A stretch of DNA of 64,000 nucleotides from Magicicada septendecula (Eukaryota; Arthropoda; Insecta; Hemiptera; Cicadidae). Every line of letters begins with the position of its first letter. The first letter of the stretch is position 1. The stretch lies in contig CM068368.1 of the NCBI GenBank assembly GCA_034769895.1, positions 338,419,076 through 338,483,075 of the forward strand, written 5' to 3'. Below are positions 1 through 12,689 of this stretch, piece by piece. A model generated the notes under the pieces. That model saw only the letters and a program-made list of their open reading frames with translations. It was not told the origin of the DNA and did not search any database. Both the position numbers and the translations under genes were made by a program.

Positions 1-494
1 CGTTTAGAAATCTATAACAGCGACTGCATATTTATCAGTGTTTCAAAGCTATAGATAATGAACGTATTATCTGTACTTTAACGACTATTGGCTAAGTACT
101 ATTAAAAGTGTTCAGGACAGGTATAATCCTGTTCCATACTCCGTTTTGTTTCGTATCTTCAGCGTGCAAAAGGTATGATGTTTCATGGATTAGCCATTTA
201 TGACGGTTGATATAGAACGATCAACGTTTTATATTATGTTTTTGATAAAGCTGAGTGAGCAGAGTGTAGCAATAAGATTGTATGTTTGTTATATGTATTT
301 TATAAATACATTAATACTGTTATCTGACCTACATTGGATTTTAAATTTTGAAGGTGAGAGATCAGGTGACTTTAATTTTAAGATCTGCACTTGAAGTGTC
401 CCGGAGAGACCGGCTAAGTAAATGACATAAGGAAAGCTCTCAGAATTTACAGCCTGAACGAGAGGATCAAGCAGTGCAGTTTGAAAGTCCCTAC
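1..494. other. Non-coding AT-rich stretch
   Basis: No recognisable gene, RNA or mobile element. The only open frames are short and lack any family signature. Confidence 0.6.
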
Positions 495-782
495 ATGAGA
501 TGCAGTGGCGTAACTAGGAGGGCGGGGTGCATGAGATTGGTTTATGGCGGTAATCAGACTAGCTTCAAGGTTGGACTCCCCATTTTCTTCAAGACAAATG
601 AGACATCCAAGATTCTCCCCATTTAGTTATTTGTATTATTCACAAGCCTTATTTTAACACACTCTGGCTTAGAAATAGATCTGCGTTAAGCAATTATGTT
701 ATTTTTACTGACATTTAAAGTATTTCTAGGGGGGTGGTCGATCCCCCTGACCTCTCCTCGTAGTTACGCCACTGATGAGATT
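495..782. mobile_element. hAT-type MITE with target-site duplication
   Basis: A 272-bp element (503-774) is bounded by 14-bp perfect terminal inverted repeats, CAGTGGCGTAACTA at the left and its reverse complement at the right. The 8 bp outside each end are ATGAGATG (495-502) and ATGAGATT (775-782), seven of eight matching. An 8-bp duplication and CAGTG ends are typical of the hAT superfamily. There is no coding capacity, so it is a non-autonomous MITE that would have needed a transposase in trans. The superfamily call rests on end sequence and duplication length, not on a transposase. Confidence 0.8.
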
Positions 783-2097
783 AATATTTGACATTTCAGT
801 ATATCTGTAATTTGCCAGTCTCAAGAATTACACGGTGAACGAGTAAAGATACAGGAGCAGATAAATTTAATAATTTTCTTCAAGAAAAGTAACTAACGAT
901 ACTGTTTAGTTAAACACGTGTTATAACTGAACTAACTAAAGCAAACAGACAGTTTACAAGTCGAAACATGTCTTAGTTGATGTCTATTAAGTCCAATAGT
1001 TTTAATTGTGATTCCATTTATGATGTATAAATGGTTGTAGGTTATTTTAATTTGTTAGAAGTTACTAATTTCATTAAAAACTTCCACAAATAATTTCACA
1101 GTTACTGTTACTTGAAAAAAATGGTAATAACTTTAAATTATTTCTTTACTGGAATAACTGAAGTCCGGCACAAAAAAATCAGGCAGCTTGAATTTATGGG
1201 TAGCCTGTTTTCTGCTATAACTCGGTTATTTGTTATTGGCTATGAACACGCAAAGTGTCGTTGTGTTCACAGTGAAGTGTTCCAAATTTTACTTAGCAAA
1301 CTACAATTTGATAAAATCAAAATTTACAGAACTACGAGTAATAAAAAAGTAAAGTAGACGCCATTTTGAAATATGGAATCACAAACTAACGATAATTTTT
1401 TTATTGAATTTTATGAAATGTTTTTATTTCAAAAAAATGTGTTATAATGGTTTTTATTGTTTTGATCTAGGTAAAGACAAATGTGGTATAATATCCCCTC
1501 ATTACACTTTTTTATTTTTGTGATATTCTCTCATGATGTTTTATGTTTTGTTCCTACTGGTTAACTGTGTAGCTATCTTGAGTTGTTTCTGGGAACACTG
1601 TTTATTCACTCGCCATATTTGATAAGTAACAAAAGTAAAATATGCTTATATGATGTACCTTCTCTAAAACCTGTGACGACAGCTTAATTTTACGGTTATC
1701 TTATCTACCGTTTTATTTTCCTTTATACCATTTTTTTGTTCATTTTCTATGTGTTTACTGTTGAGTACTATTTTAGAAAAATATGTTATACGACGTCTTG
1801 TGGTTTACTATTTACTTTTGTGTGAAATATAGGTAATACTAATGTTTTCTTCTTTTGTTTGCTTATTAACTGTCGAATAAATTATACATTATTCCGTGTT
1901 TCCAGAATAAACTGTTTCAATTGAGTCTTATACAATTTCCGTAAACTGCTTTTGACGTAAATCGAAATGCAGATTTACAGTCTGGAAACTGTTCAATCTT
2001 TCTCAATTCCTCCCTTTTAAAATCAAAGTAATTTGATTCTCAGGCTTGACTGTTCTCAAGTCTTAATTTTCGAATAAACTATAAAATCCATCTCGAT
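783..2097. other. Non-coding AT-rich stretch
   Basis: No gene recognised. An 81-codon open frame at 1112-1357 (+) shows no family motif, and its composition matches the surrounding DNA. Confidence 0.55.
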
Positions 2098-2129
2098 CAC
2101 ACACACACACACACGCACACACACACACA
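2098..2129. repeat. (CA)n microsatellite
   Basis: About 16 CA units with a single CG interruption. Confidence 0.95.
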
Positions 2130-2661
2130 TTTAAATTTGATAAATTTATAGGGTCAAATATACAAGAATACATCAAAATATGTATGGTATGTCATTTTTA
2201 AACACAATAATGATTAGGACTTTAACTTCACGGGCTCTTAAGTGGCCCTTTATTTTCACGTTAAAAGTAAAAAATCGTAACAGTAATTAATTTTAGTCAC
2301 TAATGTTCCGCAATCTGAACGAAATGCAAAACTCTCCATTTGCTGGCATCTTATAGTTCCAAGATTTAAAGGCACGAGATTGTGAACAAGAAATAATACT
2401 TGTAGTAGTGACATCTAAGAGGCCTAGTAGGGATAAATATCTAGAAGGGAGTGAATGGAAGACATGTCGTATAAAACTAAGACTCTCTATCAGTCTTCAT
2501 ATATTTACAATTTTATATAATTCGTAAAAGGAGAAGACTGAAAGAAAAATATAACCGAGAGGGAGTGTTAATTACTTGGTGAATACTAATATAAGAAAAT
2601 CTCATTGTGAAAACACGTTGAGGGAGTTTACAGTAGAACGATTAATAGAAGAAAGAAAAGA

Positions 2662-2663
<2 letters not shown>
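2130..2663. other. Non-coding stretch
   Basis: Nothing recognisable. It leads into the GA microsatellite. Confidence 0.55.
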
Positions 2664-2731
<68 letters not shown>

Positions 2732-2754
2732 GAGAGAGTGAGAGAGAGAGAGGG
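2664..2754. repeat. (GA)n microsatellite
   Basis: Roughly 45 GA units with a few TGAG interruptions near the right end. The serine/leucine-rich open frame on the opposite strand is a by-product of the repeat. Confidence 0.95.
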
Positions 2755-5700
2755 GGACAGTAGGAGAGGTAGGTCTGTTAGAAAATTCAAGAGTTTATCA
2801 AACTTATCTGTAATGGGAATGTAATAAGACCTGTTTCCAATAAGTAATTAGTTATCAGAAAACGTGCGTGTATAGACGGAATCAGAGTATAACGAGAAAC
2901 AAAACTTTCTACACTACATGATTACTTTACTAATAAATTTGAAACAAACTGAATTGTATAGAAACTTTTCTTTCACAGCTGTCTGGACAAATATAGTTTC
3001 TTTTTCTTTTCTTAAATAGTTGTGTGTTTTATAATTTAGTCGAATACATGCTCTAATAAAATTTAACGTTACGGTGTGTGCAACCAAGTAATAACACAAT
3101 AAGAGCAACAGTTAAAATATTAGTTTATTCGTTCACACACACTACTTAATATAAAAGGAAATTGCCCTTACCCTTCCACAGTGTAAAACGATCAGCTTTC
3201 TGTACAAAAAAAATTACTAAACGCTTCAGCAAACTCTGTTTCTGTGTACTGAATTCACTGTTTACGTTACTATTTATAAACAAACATTAAGTGTCAGTTT
3301 TCCGAGGAAAAGTGATGAAGGTATTTCGTGAGCTACAAATATCTTCAGTTTGCTATTCATAAACTAAAATTCCTGTCTGAAAACACATTGCTTAATTAAA
3401 ATTGACTTTTGTTGTTGTATTAACAATAAACCACATGACCATTCAGCGATGAAAAATTCTCAGTGATTCGATCAAGATTCGCAGCCCTATCGCCAGTTAC
3501 TGCACATGGAATCTAGAACTCTACAGTTATAATAAAAGTTCACTAATTTTATACTTCAAAATTGACACGGTAAATTTCCACTGACACAAATTTCGTTATA
3601 ACTGCAATACTACATTCTTATTAAGTTTAATGTGATGACTCCCGATGTCTCGGATATAAAACTATAGACCTATATTTCTCTTTTACTTAACTACTTCCCT
3701 CCGAACTGAGAAAAATCGAAGATTAGGAAAAAGATAAGGGCATGACACACATACTTCATACATTTAGAATGTATGAAAATTCAATCATAATTAAAATTAA
3801 AACTAAAATTTCATATGAAGCTGAATGAGTGTGAAATGGTCTGTTCCTTCGCTGAATCTGAACTATTGACAGGCCGACGAAATTTACCACTGAGTAAATA
3901 CAAAACTAAAGTTATTACCATTCCTGATCTTCAACTGCTAATATCTTTAATACTAAAACACACACACACACACTACAAATTTTTACAGTCAGGGATTTGC
4001 GATTTCAGCAAATCGTCAGTTCTCTGAGGAAACGATTTCAGAAATGAGACCTTACTTTGATTCCACCAATAGGAAGGGCATCGTAGTATCTGTAAAGATT
4101 TAGGTTTAGGATGAAATTTAGGAAGTGGAATGCGAGAGGTGAAGTTTTGTTACTCGGTTAACTAAACTGATGTGAAACGCGGGCAGACATATGGAGAGAT
4201 TGAGGGCAGGCAAGAGACTCAGACAAGAGGCCTCTAGGAGTAGACGGGTCGATCACATTAAAAGTGGGCAACTTAGTGTAGACAAAATAATAACAACGAT
4301 GATGATGATGATCATGCTGATGATGATGAGAAGATTCTGAAGAAAAAGAAGGTAGTCTTGTCATTTATAGTAAAGTAAAAAAGATCTGTGAGACTTGTCC
4401 GGAGAGCCCACATACGTATACAGCGCGTCCACGCGAAAGAATCAGAGAAAGAGATAAAAAACTCGTAATCTTCTTTCGTTTAGGAGCTTGTCAACTTTAT
4501 GAGAAATAAAAATGGACAGACCTCCTAATAGGGAAGGAGTTCTTGCGAAGAGGAAAAGAACCATAAAAAATCCCAGTAATGGTACACTCAGAGGGTCTCC
4601 CAAGAAAAAGGGTTCCGAGATATTTGTATAAATATTTTTCAAGCGAATTTCAAGGAAGAAACTACCAAGGAAAAAGAAAGGTGTCGTTCTATGTAGGGGC
4701 AAGAAGATCCTAAAGAAGAAAAGAGTATATCAAGCTTATAAATATGTTTGTAGAATCATAAGGAAACATGTGCAATCGGAGCATACTTATAACGTAAAAA
4801 CGTAACGTTTTAAGATGAAGTAAAGAAAAATTAAGATGAAGATATATGTTGAAGAAAGTTTTGTACAGTAGACATCATTTCATATACGAATTTGAATCAT
4901 TTACAATAGTTTTAATCATTTACATTTGATTGAATATTACTATTTAAAATTCCTTGACCTGATAATGTAATGTTGAAGTAAGCATGGTCTCAGCTGGACT
5001 CAAATGTTGAAGTAAATATAGAACTCAAACTGTATTGATAATATTCTTGTCAGTTTCAACAAGTGGTTACTTTCACACAAGGCCAAATTCATATCATATC
5101 ATAGGAAACAGGTTTATAAATAGAACACAGATAGTTGTGTAACAGCATATTAAATGCAACCAATTGTGTGATAATATGGATTATATATAAACGTGTCTGT
5201 GGGTAGGAAGACAAGGGCAGATGTGCAGCTATTGTGGTATTACACAAGAGCCTACCTTACAATTACAGGCTGCGGCACGCAGTGAAAAAGGTCAAACGGG
5301 TCAGATATTTGTTGTGATGCTGTGGTACGCTATAAATAACTCTTTGATTCTGTACTTGCAGGACGGTGTGTTACATTTTTTTGACTTTATTGTGTCTTGA
5401 TGATTGTTCAGAAGGAAATGCACTTCTGCCCAATCATTACTTTTGCTCGTCGCTTGCCAGAAAGGAAGATTCTACAACACCGACTTAACAGTCTCCCACC
5501 TCATTATTATACTTATAATTATTATACTTATATAAGATAGTTCTTCAGTTAACTTTTTGTTCTCCGAATTTGTCAGTCTTTCCTATAATAATAGGCAAAA
5601 ATTATTTTTTCCTACTTCATGTTGTTTCTCAGGTGGATCGACTTTTTCATAATATCCGTAAGACGCATGTATTTCCTTTTCATTCTCTCCACCTTTTCTT

Positions 5701-6185
5701 CAACACAATATTTCACAACCTTCCTTTTCTTTTTTCTCACAGCTTTTTAATGACCCATTCATTTTCTAATCTTTCAATCTCAATCTTCTAATTTATATCA
5801 GTCTTGGAAGACAACTAGAAAACAATGTAGAAGACAACACGTATTATCTTAAGCTGATTATATAAAATGCCAAGCGAACACTTGGTATAGTAAGAGCGTT
5901 ACAATTTTCAGGAAATTAGAATTATTTTAAAGTGACCACTGCAGTGTAATGTATTTCACTGATGTTCGGAGGTAACATTAACGGCGTATCACTTCGAAAA
6001 CATAATGACGTATTGTATTTATTTAAATCAGTATACAGAAGGAGAAAACAAAGAGACAATAATAAAGAGAAAGGAAAAGAAAAACTAGTCCTGAGTTCGT
6101 TTAACATGGCAAGTAGTTTTTAAATATATCTAGCAAGATTATTCGTAGATATTAACAAAAATAAATTATTACTGTGTAGGTTGCA
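2755..6185. other. Non-coding AT-rich stretch
   Basis: No gene recognised in 3.4 kb. There is a short imperfect GAT/GATGAT tract near 4297-4330 and a short (CA) run near 3958-3972. Open frames on both strands stay under 90 codons and lack family signatures. Confidence 0.5.
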
Positions 6186-6388
6186 ATAATTTTATCAGAA
6201 AAAGAAAGAGGAAGAGGACTAGGAGGAGGGGATAGGAGAGGAGAAAGAAGGGGAAGAGAAGGAGAATATAAGAGATGTAAGAAAAGTAATAAGAAGAAAA
6301 AATAAAAAGGAAGATGAGTTGAAAAGAAAGAAATTCAACAAGAGAGGAGAAAAAGGAAGGAGAAGAGGAAAGAAAAAGAAGAAGAAGT
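6186..6388. repeat. Purine-rich (A/G) low-complexity tract
   Basis: About 200 bp almost entirely A and G on the plus strand (GGAAGAGGA-like words). It could form triplex or H-DNA structures. The hydrophobic open frame on the minus strand is composition-driven. Confidence 0.85.
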
Positions 6389-6474
6389 ATATTATACAAA
6401 TAACGAAGACATTAATATTATTAACGCCGTATACTTACCAGGGAATCGATTAAATATTTTTGAAATTAGATGCA

Positions 6475-6690
6475 ATCACGTTTTCTCATTACGGAGCGCA
6501 GTATTGACTATACGGTATTTGCAAAGGCACGTGCCCTTGTAACTGTAATGGAGCAGCGAATTCCAAGTATCTCGACGAGCGACGCCTAACGTCAATGTCG
6601 AGACGCAGGACGCCTTCGGCTATATGTACGTGCGCGCTCCGTCAACGGCGGTTGCTTTGTCCAAGGTCAGCAACTTACCGCTGACCCTCC
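6475..6690. promoter_or_regulatory. CpG-dense patch, candidate regulatory or first-exon sequence
   Basis: This ~200-bp stretch is clearly richer in G+C and in CG dinucleotides (CGACGAGCGACGCC, GTGCGCGCTCCG) than the AT-rich DNA on either side. In an insect genome such a patch may mark a promoter, a conserved 5' exon or the edge of an old element. I see no TATA box or open frame that settles which, so the regulatory label is inference only. Confidence 0.25.
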
Positions 6691-7712
6691 TAAGGAAAAT
6701 ATAATTTTTAAAATTATATACCGGCTTCTTTTTCTGCTTGTTTTTTAAAATTCTTGTTGCAAGTGCTTCGTATTTTTATGGACAATGTGTTTTTATTGCA
6801 TAGTGTACCATCCGAAGAGGGAGGGAACCGGTCATAAAACGAATTTATTATGTCGGCAAACTTCCAGCGTCTTCTTCTAATGAAGTCGCGTTTTACTTGT
6901 TTTAAGACGCGTTTTGAACATTAATATACGTTCTGATAGTATGGGATCCTGTGTAAGCTGTATTTCAGGTGGTCAGTAAGCTTATTTAGGAGCAAATTTG
7001 ACATTCTTCATTTTCCTCTTTTCTTCTCAAGCTAAAATAATACCTTTTATTCATGTAGCTATAAGGCAACCATGTACATGAGGTGAATACTTAAATTTTG
7101 TTATAAGTTAGAGTAGTTGTCAGCTATTTATAGTAATATTTAAATATTAATAGATTTTATATAATATAATAATAATATTATTATTGATGTTTTAATTTTT
7201 GAAAATTATGTTGTTTTGTATTATAGTTTAATTAATTTGACACATTTTATTGAGATTTTTCAGAGGTTTATGTAAATCTGACTATATATAAATGCCATCA
7301 AACTTTAGTTTTATACGAAAATGTATTCAAACAATAGTTTTTACTTTGTTAACAATTTTTATTGACATTTTAACGTGTCTACACTCGAGGCATAGACACG
7401 GATGTAATTTTAAATCCGACAAATTTAAGATATCACTCAAATTTTTATGTTATCTTGATTTAATTTTAACATTATATTAAATGTAACTAATACACTACTA
7501 TGTACTGAATCCTGATATTTATTTGTTTATGTTTTACAGTAGATGCAAATATTCACTTATATTTTATGCACTAAAATTACGAATTTAAACAATATTAATT
7601 ATTGAAGTACCGGTATGTAACAGAAAAATTAGAATCATTACTTAAGAACACAATAGTAATAACAATATAAATAATAGTAATCAAAGTAATAATAATAGTG
7701 ATAATAATAATA
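6691..7712. other. Very AT-rich non-coding stretch
   Basis: Poly-AT and (ATA/ATT) words, with no gene. It ends at the poly(A) junction of the LINE to the right. Confidence 0.55.
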
Positions 7713-7713
7713 A

Positions 7714-7728
7714 CATTTTTTTTTTTTA
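7714..7728 (-). other. Poly(A) tail of the R1-like LINE
   Basis: A pure T run on the plus strand directly downstream of the minus-strand 3' UTR. It marks the 3' end of the retrotransposed copy. Confidence 0.7.
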
Positions 7729-7979
7729 AGAAGGGGAAAGTGCTTTACGGAACTTTAGAGAAAACCATCTGTCTTCTAGCGTGTGGAACTTACTAAAAAA
7801 CCCACCTCTAAATCAGGCGTTGATAACCACCCTGGAACCATATAGCGCATATTAAAGATGGAGTCTATTTCTCCTTTATTGGACTCCTTCTACTTTGTCT
7901 CTACTACTGCCTACTGCCCCTTGGGTGCAAGTTGGGCCTCTATTTACTTTTCTTACAGAACCGACTCATAAACGTAGTA

Positions 7980-10750
7980 ACGCGGTCCTATTCCTCCTTG
8001 CCACGAAGCATGATCTTAACTACTTCCTCGGGCGTGAACTCCTCGAGCTCCATCTCCAGTGCCCTTGTCTCTTTTGTCCATCTGCTACTTTTTAAAAAAG
8101 TGTATAAGACATTTTCATGGGGAGAATCACTGTACTGGTTTTGTACCTTTCCCATTCTGTGGAGTAGGCGTTAAAATTGTGACCACTGAGGAACTGTGTC
8201 AAGTGGTCAATCCATTTCCTCATATCCGTATAGGCCTTGATGTCCATCTTCCTCTGGCCACCTATTCTAGCTGTCTTTCCAGTGCCGGAGAGTGACTTGC
8301 TTGACTTCATTCCTTACTGAATCTCCTCCAATTTCATCTTCTTTCGAAGGGATGGTTCTGTCTATGGGAACCACTCCCGCTATCACCAGTACTACCGACT
8401 CTAGCACTGTCCGATAAGGGGATGCTACTCTGAGGCTCCTCCTCCCTGCACCGACGCTATTCATTTCCTTCATTTCTCGATCTCTGATCAAGTCATCGGC
8501 CCAGATTTCGCAAACGTGCAGCAGTACGGTCAGAGTGGGGCCTCCTGCGTTGGCAATACGCCTGCTAAATTGTGTCGTGTTGTGTGCTGCCTTATCGGCT
8601 GAATGACTGATTTGGTCCTCGTATGAGTGCTTCGAATCCCCTCTAACTACACCCTTAGGTATTTAACTATTTTCTTTGTTAGTATAGCTTTAGCTCCTAC
8701 TTACACCTGTATGATTATGGGAATCCGTCGTCGGATAAGCAGTACTGTTTCTGTGTTTCCGGTATGACCCAGGCCATATTTTTGAAATCAAGAGCACGCT
8801 TGCATTACTTGATTCAGACTTTTTTATTCTGTGTCTTCCTCGCTCACTGTTCTGTGCCACAACCACTGCTGCGATATCATCCGCGTAACTCACAAGGAAA
8901 GTACTTGGTGACATATTTATCTGTAGGATAAGTTTCACAGGTCAGGACCCAAAATTGTGCACTGGGCAGCCACGGTAGCAATCTCCTTCCTACGAGGTTA
9001 TCTCTGGTATCGTATATTAGTTACTCTATCACTCAGGTAGCACTCCATCATTCGGAGGAGATCCTGTGGGATGAGGAAGAAGTAAAGCCCTAAGCATGTT
9101 GCTTTAACTGGCAGAATTAAAAGCATTTCTAACATCCAGCGTTACCAGCTTCTTGAATAGTGATTTCTCTGCTGGATACTTCTTGAATAAAGACTTCTAA
9201 GTCTTCCACTGACCTAGCTGTTGATCGCCCCTTTCCTCGAAAACCTGTATTGTTTGTCGGACAGATCTCTTGCTCTTTGGATGGTCTCTATCAGACGTAG
9301 CTTAAGCAACCTTTCCAGATACTTTCCGGCTGTATCCAGCACGCACAAAGGTCACCCTTACATTTACTGATAAGTACCAGCCTCTGCACTTTCCGCCGTT
9401 TGGGGAAGATTCCCTCACTTAGACAGCTGTACATACACTTACATATTAAAGAGTATGTTTTCTTCTGCAGAAGCGAGCAATCATCTTCGGGACTTCTGAA
9501 GGATCACTTTCCAGCGCTAGAGCTTTCCATCAATATTGCAGCCTCCTTCAGTTCTTCCTCACTAAATAGCAGCACTTCATCTGCTGCAAAGGGAAGAGAC
9601 TCTTGAGCCTTTACTGGGTGGGTCGGGTCGGAAAGAGTGTATCCACGGTAGCTCCAATAGGTGATACATCCAATCGTGATGGGGCTGAGCGACTAGGTCT
9701 CAAGCTAGCGCATGATGACCCTGTAACCAGCCTCTAAGGGTCGCCAGTCTTCTCAGTCTTTTGTTCCTCCCACTTACGACGTTTGCTGCTAATGATAACC
9801 ATTTTGAGGTCTTGTCTTACTGCTCTGTGTACTGCTGTTTCTTGTTCTGGAATGACGCCATTCCTTTTTCTTCTTCTGGTAACAGTCTGCTTCAGAGAAA
9901 GACACCTCCTCCTAAGGGTTGCGATTTCCTCATTCCACCAGTAGACCGCATTTCTTCTGCCAGATGACCTTCTTCGCCTAGGCATTGAAGCATAGCAGGC
10001 CTGTTAAATCAGCTTCACAGTGGTGTTAGGTGTTAAATCAACCCTCTCCCCTTTCTATTTCTGATACAAAGGTTTCTACGTTGATTTGCCAATGTTGGAC
10101 TTAGGTCTTCCCCGGTCTTATTCATCGCTCTATCATCTTTCTTCCTGGACGTTAAAGACTATGTAATGGTGATTACAAAGAGTATATTCTTCGTCGACTC
10201 CCCACCCATTAATATGGATGCTAGAGACTCTGACGCAAGCGTAATATCTGGAATGGTGTCTGCATAACCAGGTCTTCTGAATGTCGAAACGTTTCCATCG
10301 TTGATCACTCTATGTGACAAACGTGGGGCCAACTGAAGTAAACCGTCTTCCCCTTGAATCTGTGTTCGGCATGCCCAACCTGGCGTTGAAGTCTCCAGAA
10401 ACGATGGCTTCTCCCCATTCCTGCAGAATGTCTTGAAATCTTTCCAGTTTATTCTGGAACTCATGTATTCCCTCGTTTGGGGTGAAGTAGCAGCACACAC
10501 ATGTAACCTAACCACTTTTAACACTAACAAACCCCCTCCCAGAACCGTCGCTTCTTACTAAGACTATCCTCATGCCTAGTGTCCAGATAGCTGCAGTATC
10601 TAAGATATCGGAATACTATCCTGGTACATTTCTGACTCTGTACTGCTCGCTGATAAACAACAAATAAGGTTTGGTATCCCGCTGAGACTGCACGAGAAAG
10701 TTATCTGCAACTTTGCTTCTATGTAGGTTGCCTTGCAGCAATTCTATATT
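7980..10750 (-). pseudogene. R1-like LINE ORF2: endonuclease and reverse transcriptase, broken
   Basis: From its 5' end (right side), the endonuclease begins near 10.74 kb with a LISEQYR word and continues to SGDFNARLG around 10.40 kb and a RRPGYADTIPDITLAS word near 10.27 kb. A linker with YWWNEEIATLRRRC follows at 9.9 kb. The RT has a VLISK word near 9.37 kb and the catalytic YADDIAAVVVA at 8.86-8.89 kb. The C-terminal part includes HLTQFLSGH (8.2 kb) and ends in LEEFTPEEV and a stop near 7.98 kb. The frame shifts several times between these blocks, for example between the two endonuclease frames around 10.3-10.5 kb, so no full protein can be made. The enzyme would nick target DNA and prime reverse transcription. 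Confidence 0.75.
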
Positions 10751-10779
10751 CTTTTATTCTTTTTTTGTCTTGTCGAATT

Positions 10780-11890
10780 GTTACCTGAAGGCATGGCCTT
10801 TCTGGTCTGGTGCTACGCTCTTTACAGTGCACAGAAGGCACTTTGGCCGGTTTCTACAGCCACTCTTCTTGTGCCCTGGTTCTCCGCACTGTATACAGAG
10901 CCCCACCTGGCTTCTGACTGGGACCTTGCGGGTGGCATGCCGGTAACCTTAGCCGAAGCACGTGTAGCGTAGGACCGAATCCATGCGCCGAACTTGGCAA
11001 TTCACCCGGCCAGTTTTGATGGGCTGGGACTTCAGCAGCTGTCTGCTGTTAATTTCCACAATGGCCACCTTCTGTTTCCTGCTGAGAAGCCCCTGTAAGC
11101 TCTTCAGCTTCTCTGTTAACCGCCTCACTTCTTCTGGGACGGTAAGGCTATCAGAATATCTATTATCTCGAGAGTCTTCTTTGCCTCCAGCTACTGAACA
11201 GTGGCATTTTCCCCTACGATGTTATTTTGGGTGTCACATAATGTTGCCTTGCTTTCAACTTATCGGCAAGTTCTAAAAGGATTCTCTCAGACCCAGTCTG
11301 CCTCAACGATCTGACTTCAAGACTTCAACCTGTGATGCTTCAGAATTTGCCTTACTCTGAATTTGGCCTAGCACTTCGGCATAAGTTTTACCTTGTGTAG
11401 GACCTCTAGCCGTGCCTTTTGTTGCTTCCTTTTTTCCGGCTTCGTAACATAGAGGAACTCTTCTGTTTGCTCGAGATCTCACTTTGATTGTTCTATTCCT
11501 ATTTCCTTCCTTTCAGACTTCTTCTTTTTATTCCGAACTTCTGTCAGTCTTCCGAGGGTTTATCTTCTTTCTTCTACTTTTAGGCTCTCCCGGTCTTGAA
11601 GCTCCCTTTTTTACACCTGTCAGTTGGAAATCTACAGATTCTTCCCTTTAAGAGGTGCCTTAGCGGCTGAGTTGATAGTACCGCTGGCCGACAAAGCGGT
11701 GTTCCCTTTACCTTCTGTTGCTAGCTCTTTCAGGCCAGTCGTAACATCCACAGGGATACTTCGCTTCCTGCTGATCGCAGTCTTCATTCTACTGATAATT
11801 GGTCTACATTTCTGTAGCTGTTCTATCTCCTCGTTCTCCATCTTCTCAATGTATTTCTTTCTGGGTGGGCTGTGTACTTTAGGTATCAAC
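10780..11890 (-). pseudogene. R1-like LINE ORF1 (Gag-like, zinc knuckle), broken
   Basis: A minus-strand frame encodes a CCHC knuckle, CIQCGEPGHKKSGC (10856-10897), followed at once by a second, degenerate cysteine/histidine cluster beginning CLLC. Upstream (11632-11889) lies a basic and acidic stretch of 85 codons that opens toward the 5' end and fits the variable N-terminal half of LINE ORF1 proteins. Such proteins bind element RNA. The ORF is interrupted between 11.0 and 11.6 kb. Assignment rests on the knuckles and their position just upstream of the endonuclease. Confidence 0.65.
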
Positions 11891-12245
11891 TACAAAGTGC
11901 GAATTTGAGATGGATTCTGTTCGTGTCGAGATAGAGTCCTCTGGATCTTTGATCAGGTTAGATGTATTCTCGTCTTCAGCTAAGTCAAGCAGCCCACTCC
12001 CAAGACTGGCGGTCACCTGATAACGAGGTCCTGGGAGCTGTTTGCCTACCCCTGGCGGATAATGGTACTAGAGATCCAACTCCTTGCACCGTAACTTACA
12101 ACTTCAACTTTCAAGCTTACAACTTCGTATTGTATTATTATACGGGGTTACTTCAGCGGGTGTTTTTTCCGGCACACCAGCTAACAGAAGATAAGGAATA
12201 AAAGAGTATTCCTAATCCCTCGAAGACTCCAATAGCGTTGGGGTC

Positions 12246-12680
12246 TGAAAAAAAGAGGATATGACCAAGAGAGGTTGATAGAATAGACTAAATTAAGACC
12301 CAAGACTAGTAGTGCACAAGACATCTCAATTGTGGCCCATTTTCAATTCTTATATTATTTTGGCGTCTCTTTGTAATTTTTCTGTCAGCTTTGAATACGC
12401 GCATAGCTATAGTGTATCAACCACTCTCCTGAATACCATTGACATTATCCTCAGAAGTTTCATCAGGTTCCAATATATCTGCACATCTGCGATTAACGGT
12501 TTAACATTTATTTCTATTGGCGTTATGGAGAATATTAGTGCATGACAATATGGGGTTGGTAATTGAGCTTATTTTCCTATTCATCTTGATTGCTGGGGTG
12601 ACAGAAGTAACGTGTTAGATTGGATACTACCCAGTATTTGTAATATTAGTGATGTTTTTTTACAGTAATTTTCAAAAAAT
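12246..12680. other. Spacer between two LINE remnants
   Basis: No gene recognised. A 77-codon frame at 12312-12545 (+) has no family motif. Confidence 0.5.
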
Positions 12681-12689
12681 AATAACAAA

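Larger units (their letters stand above)
7714..12245 (-). mobile_element. R1-clade-like non-LTR retrotransposon, decayed, nearly full length
   Basis: Read on the minus strand, the parts fall in canonical order. They are an ORF1 with zinc knuckles (about 10.78-11.89 kb), an apurinic-type endonuclease (about 10.16-10.75 kb), a linker with a YWWNEEIA motif (9734-9985), a reverse transcriptase with YADD (8876-8887), and a C-terminal region ending near 7.98 kb. A run of T on the plus strand at 7714-7728 is the poly(A) tail. The right boundary is approximate. I chose ~12245 because LINE-like 5' sequence fades there. Many frameshifts and stops show the copy is dead. The R1 group is inferred from the LISEQYR and YWWNEEIA signatures and the two-ORF layout. 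Confidence 0.75.
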
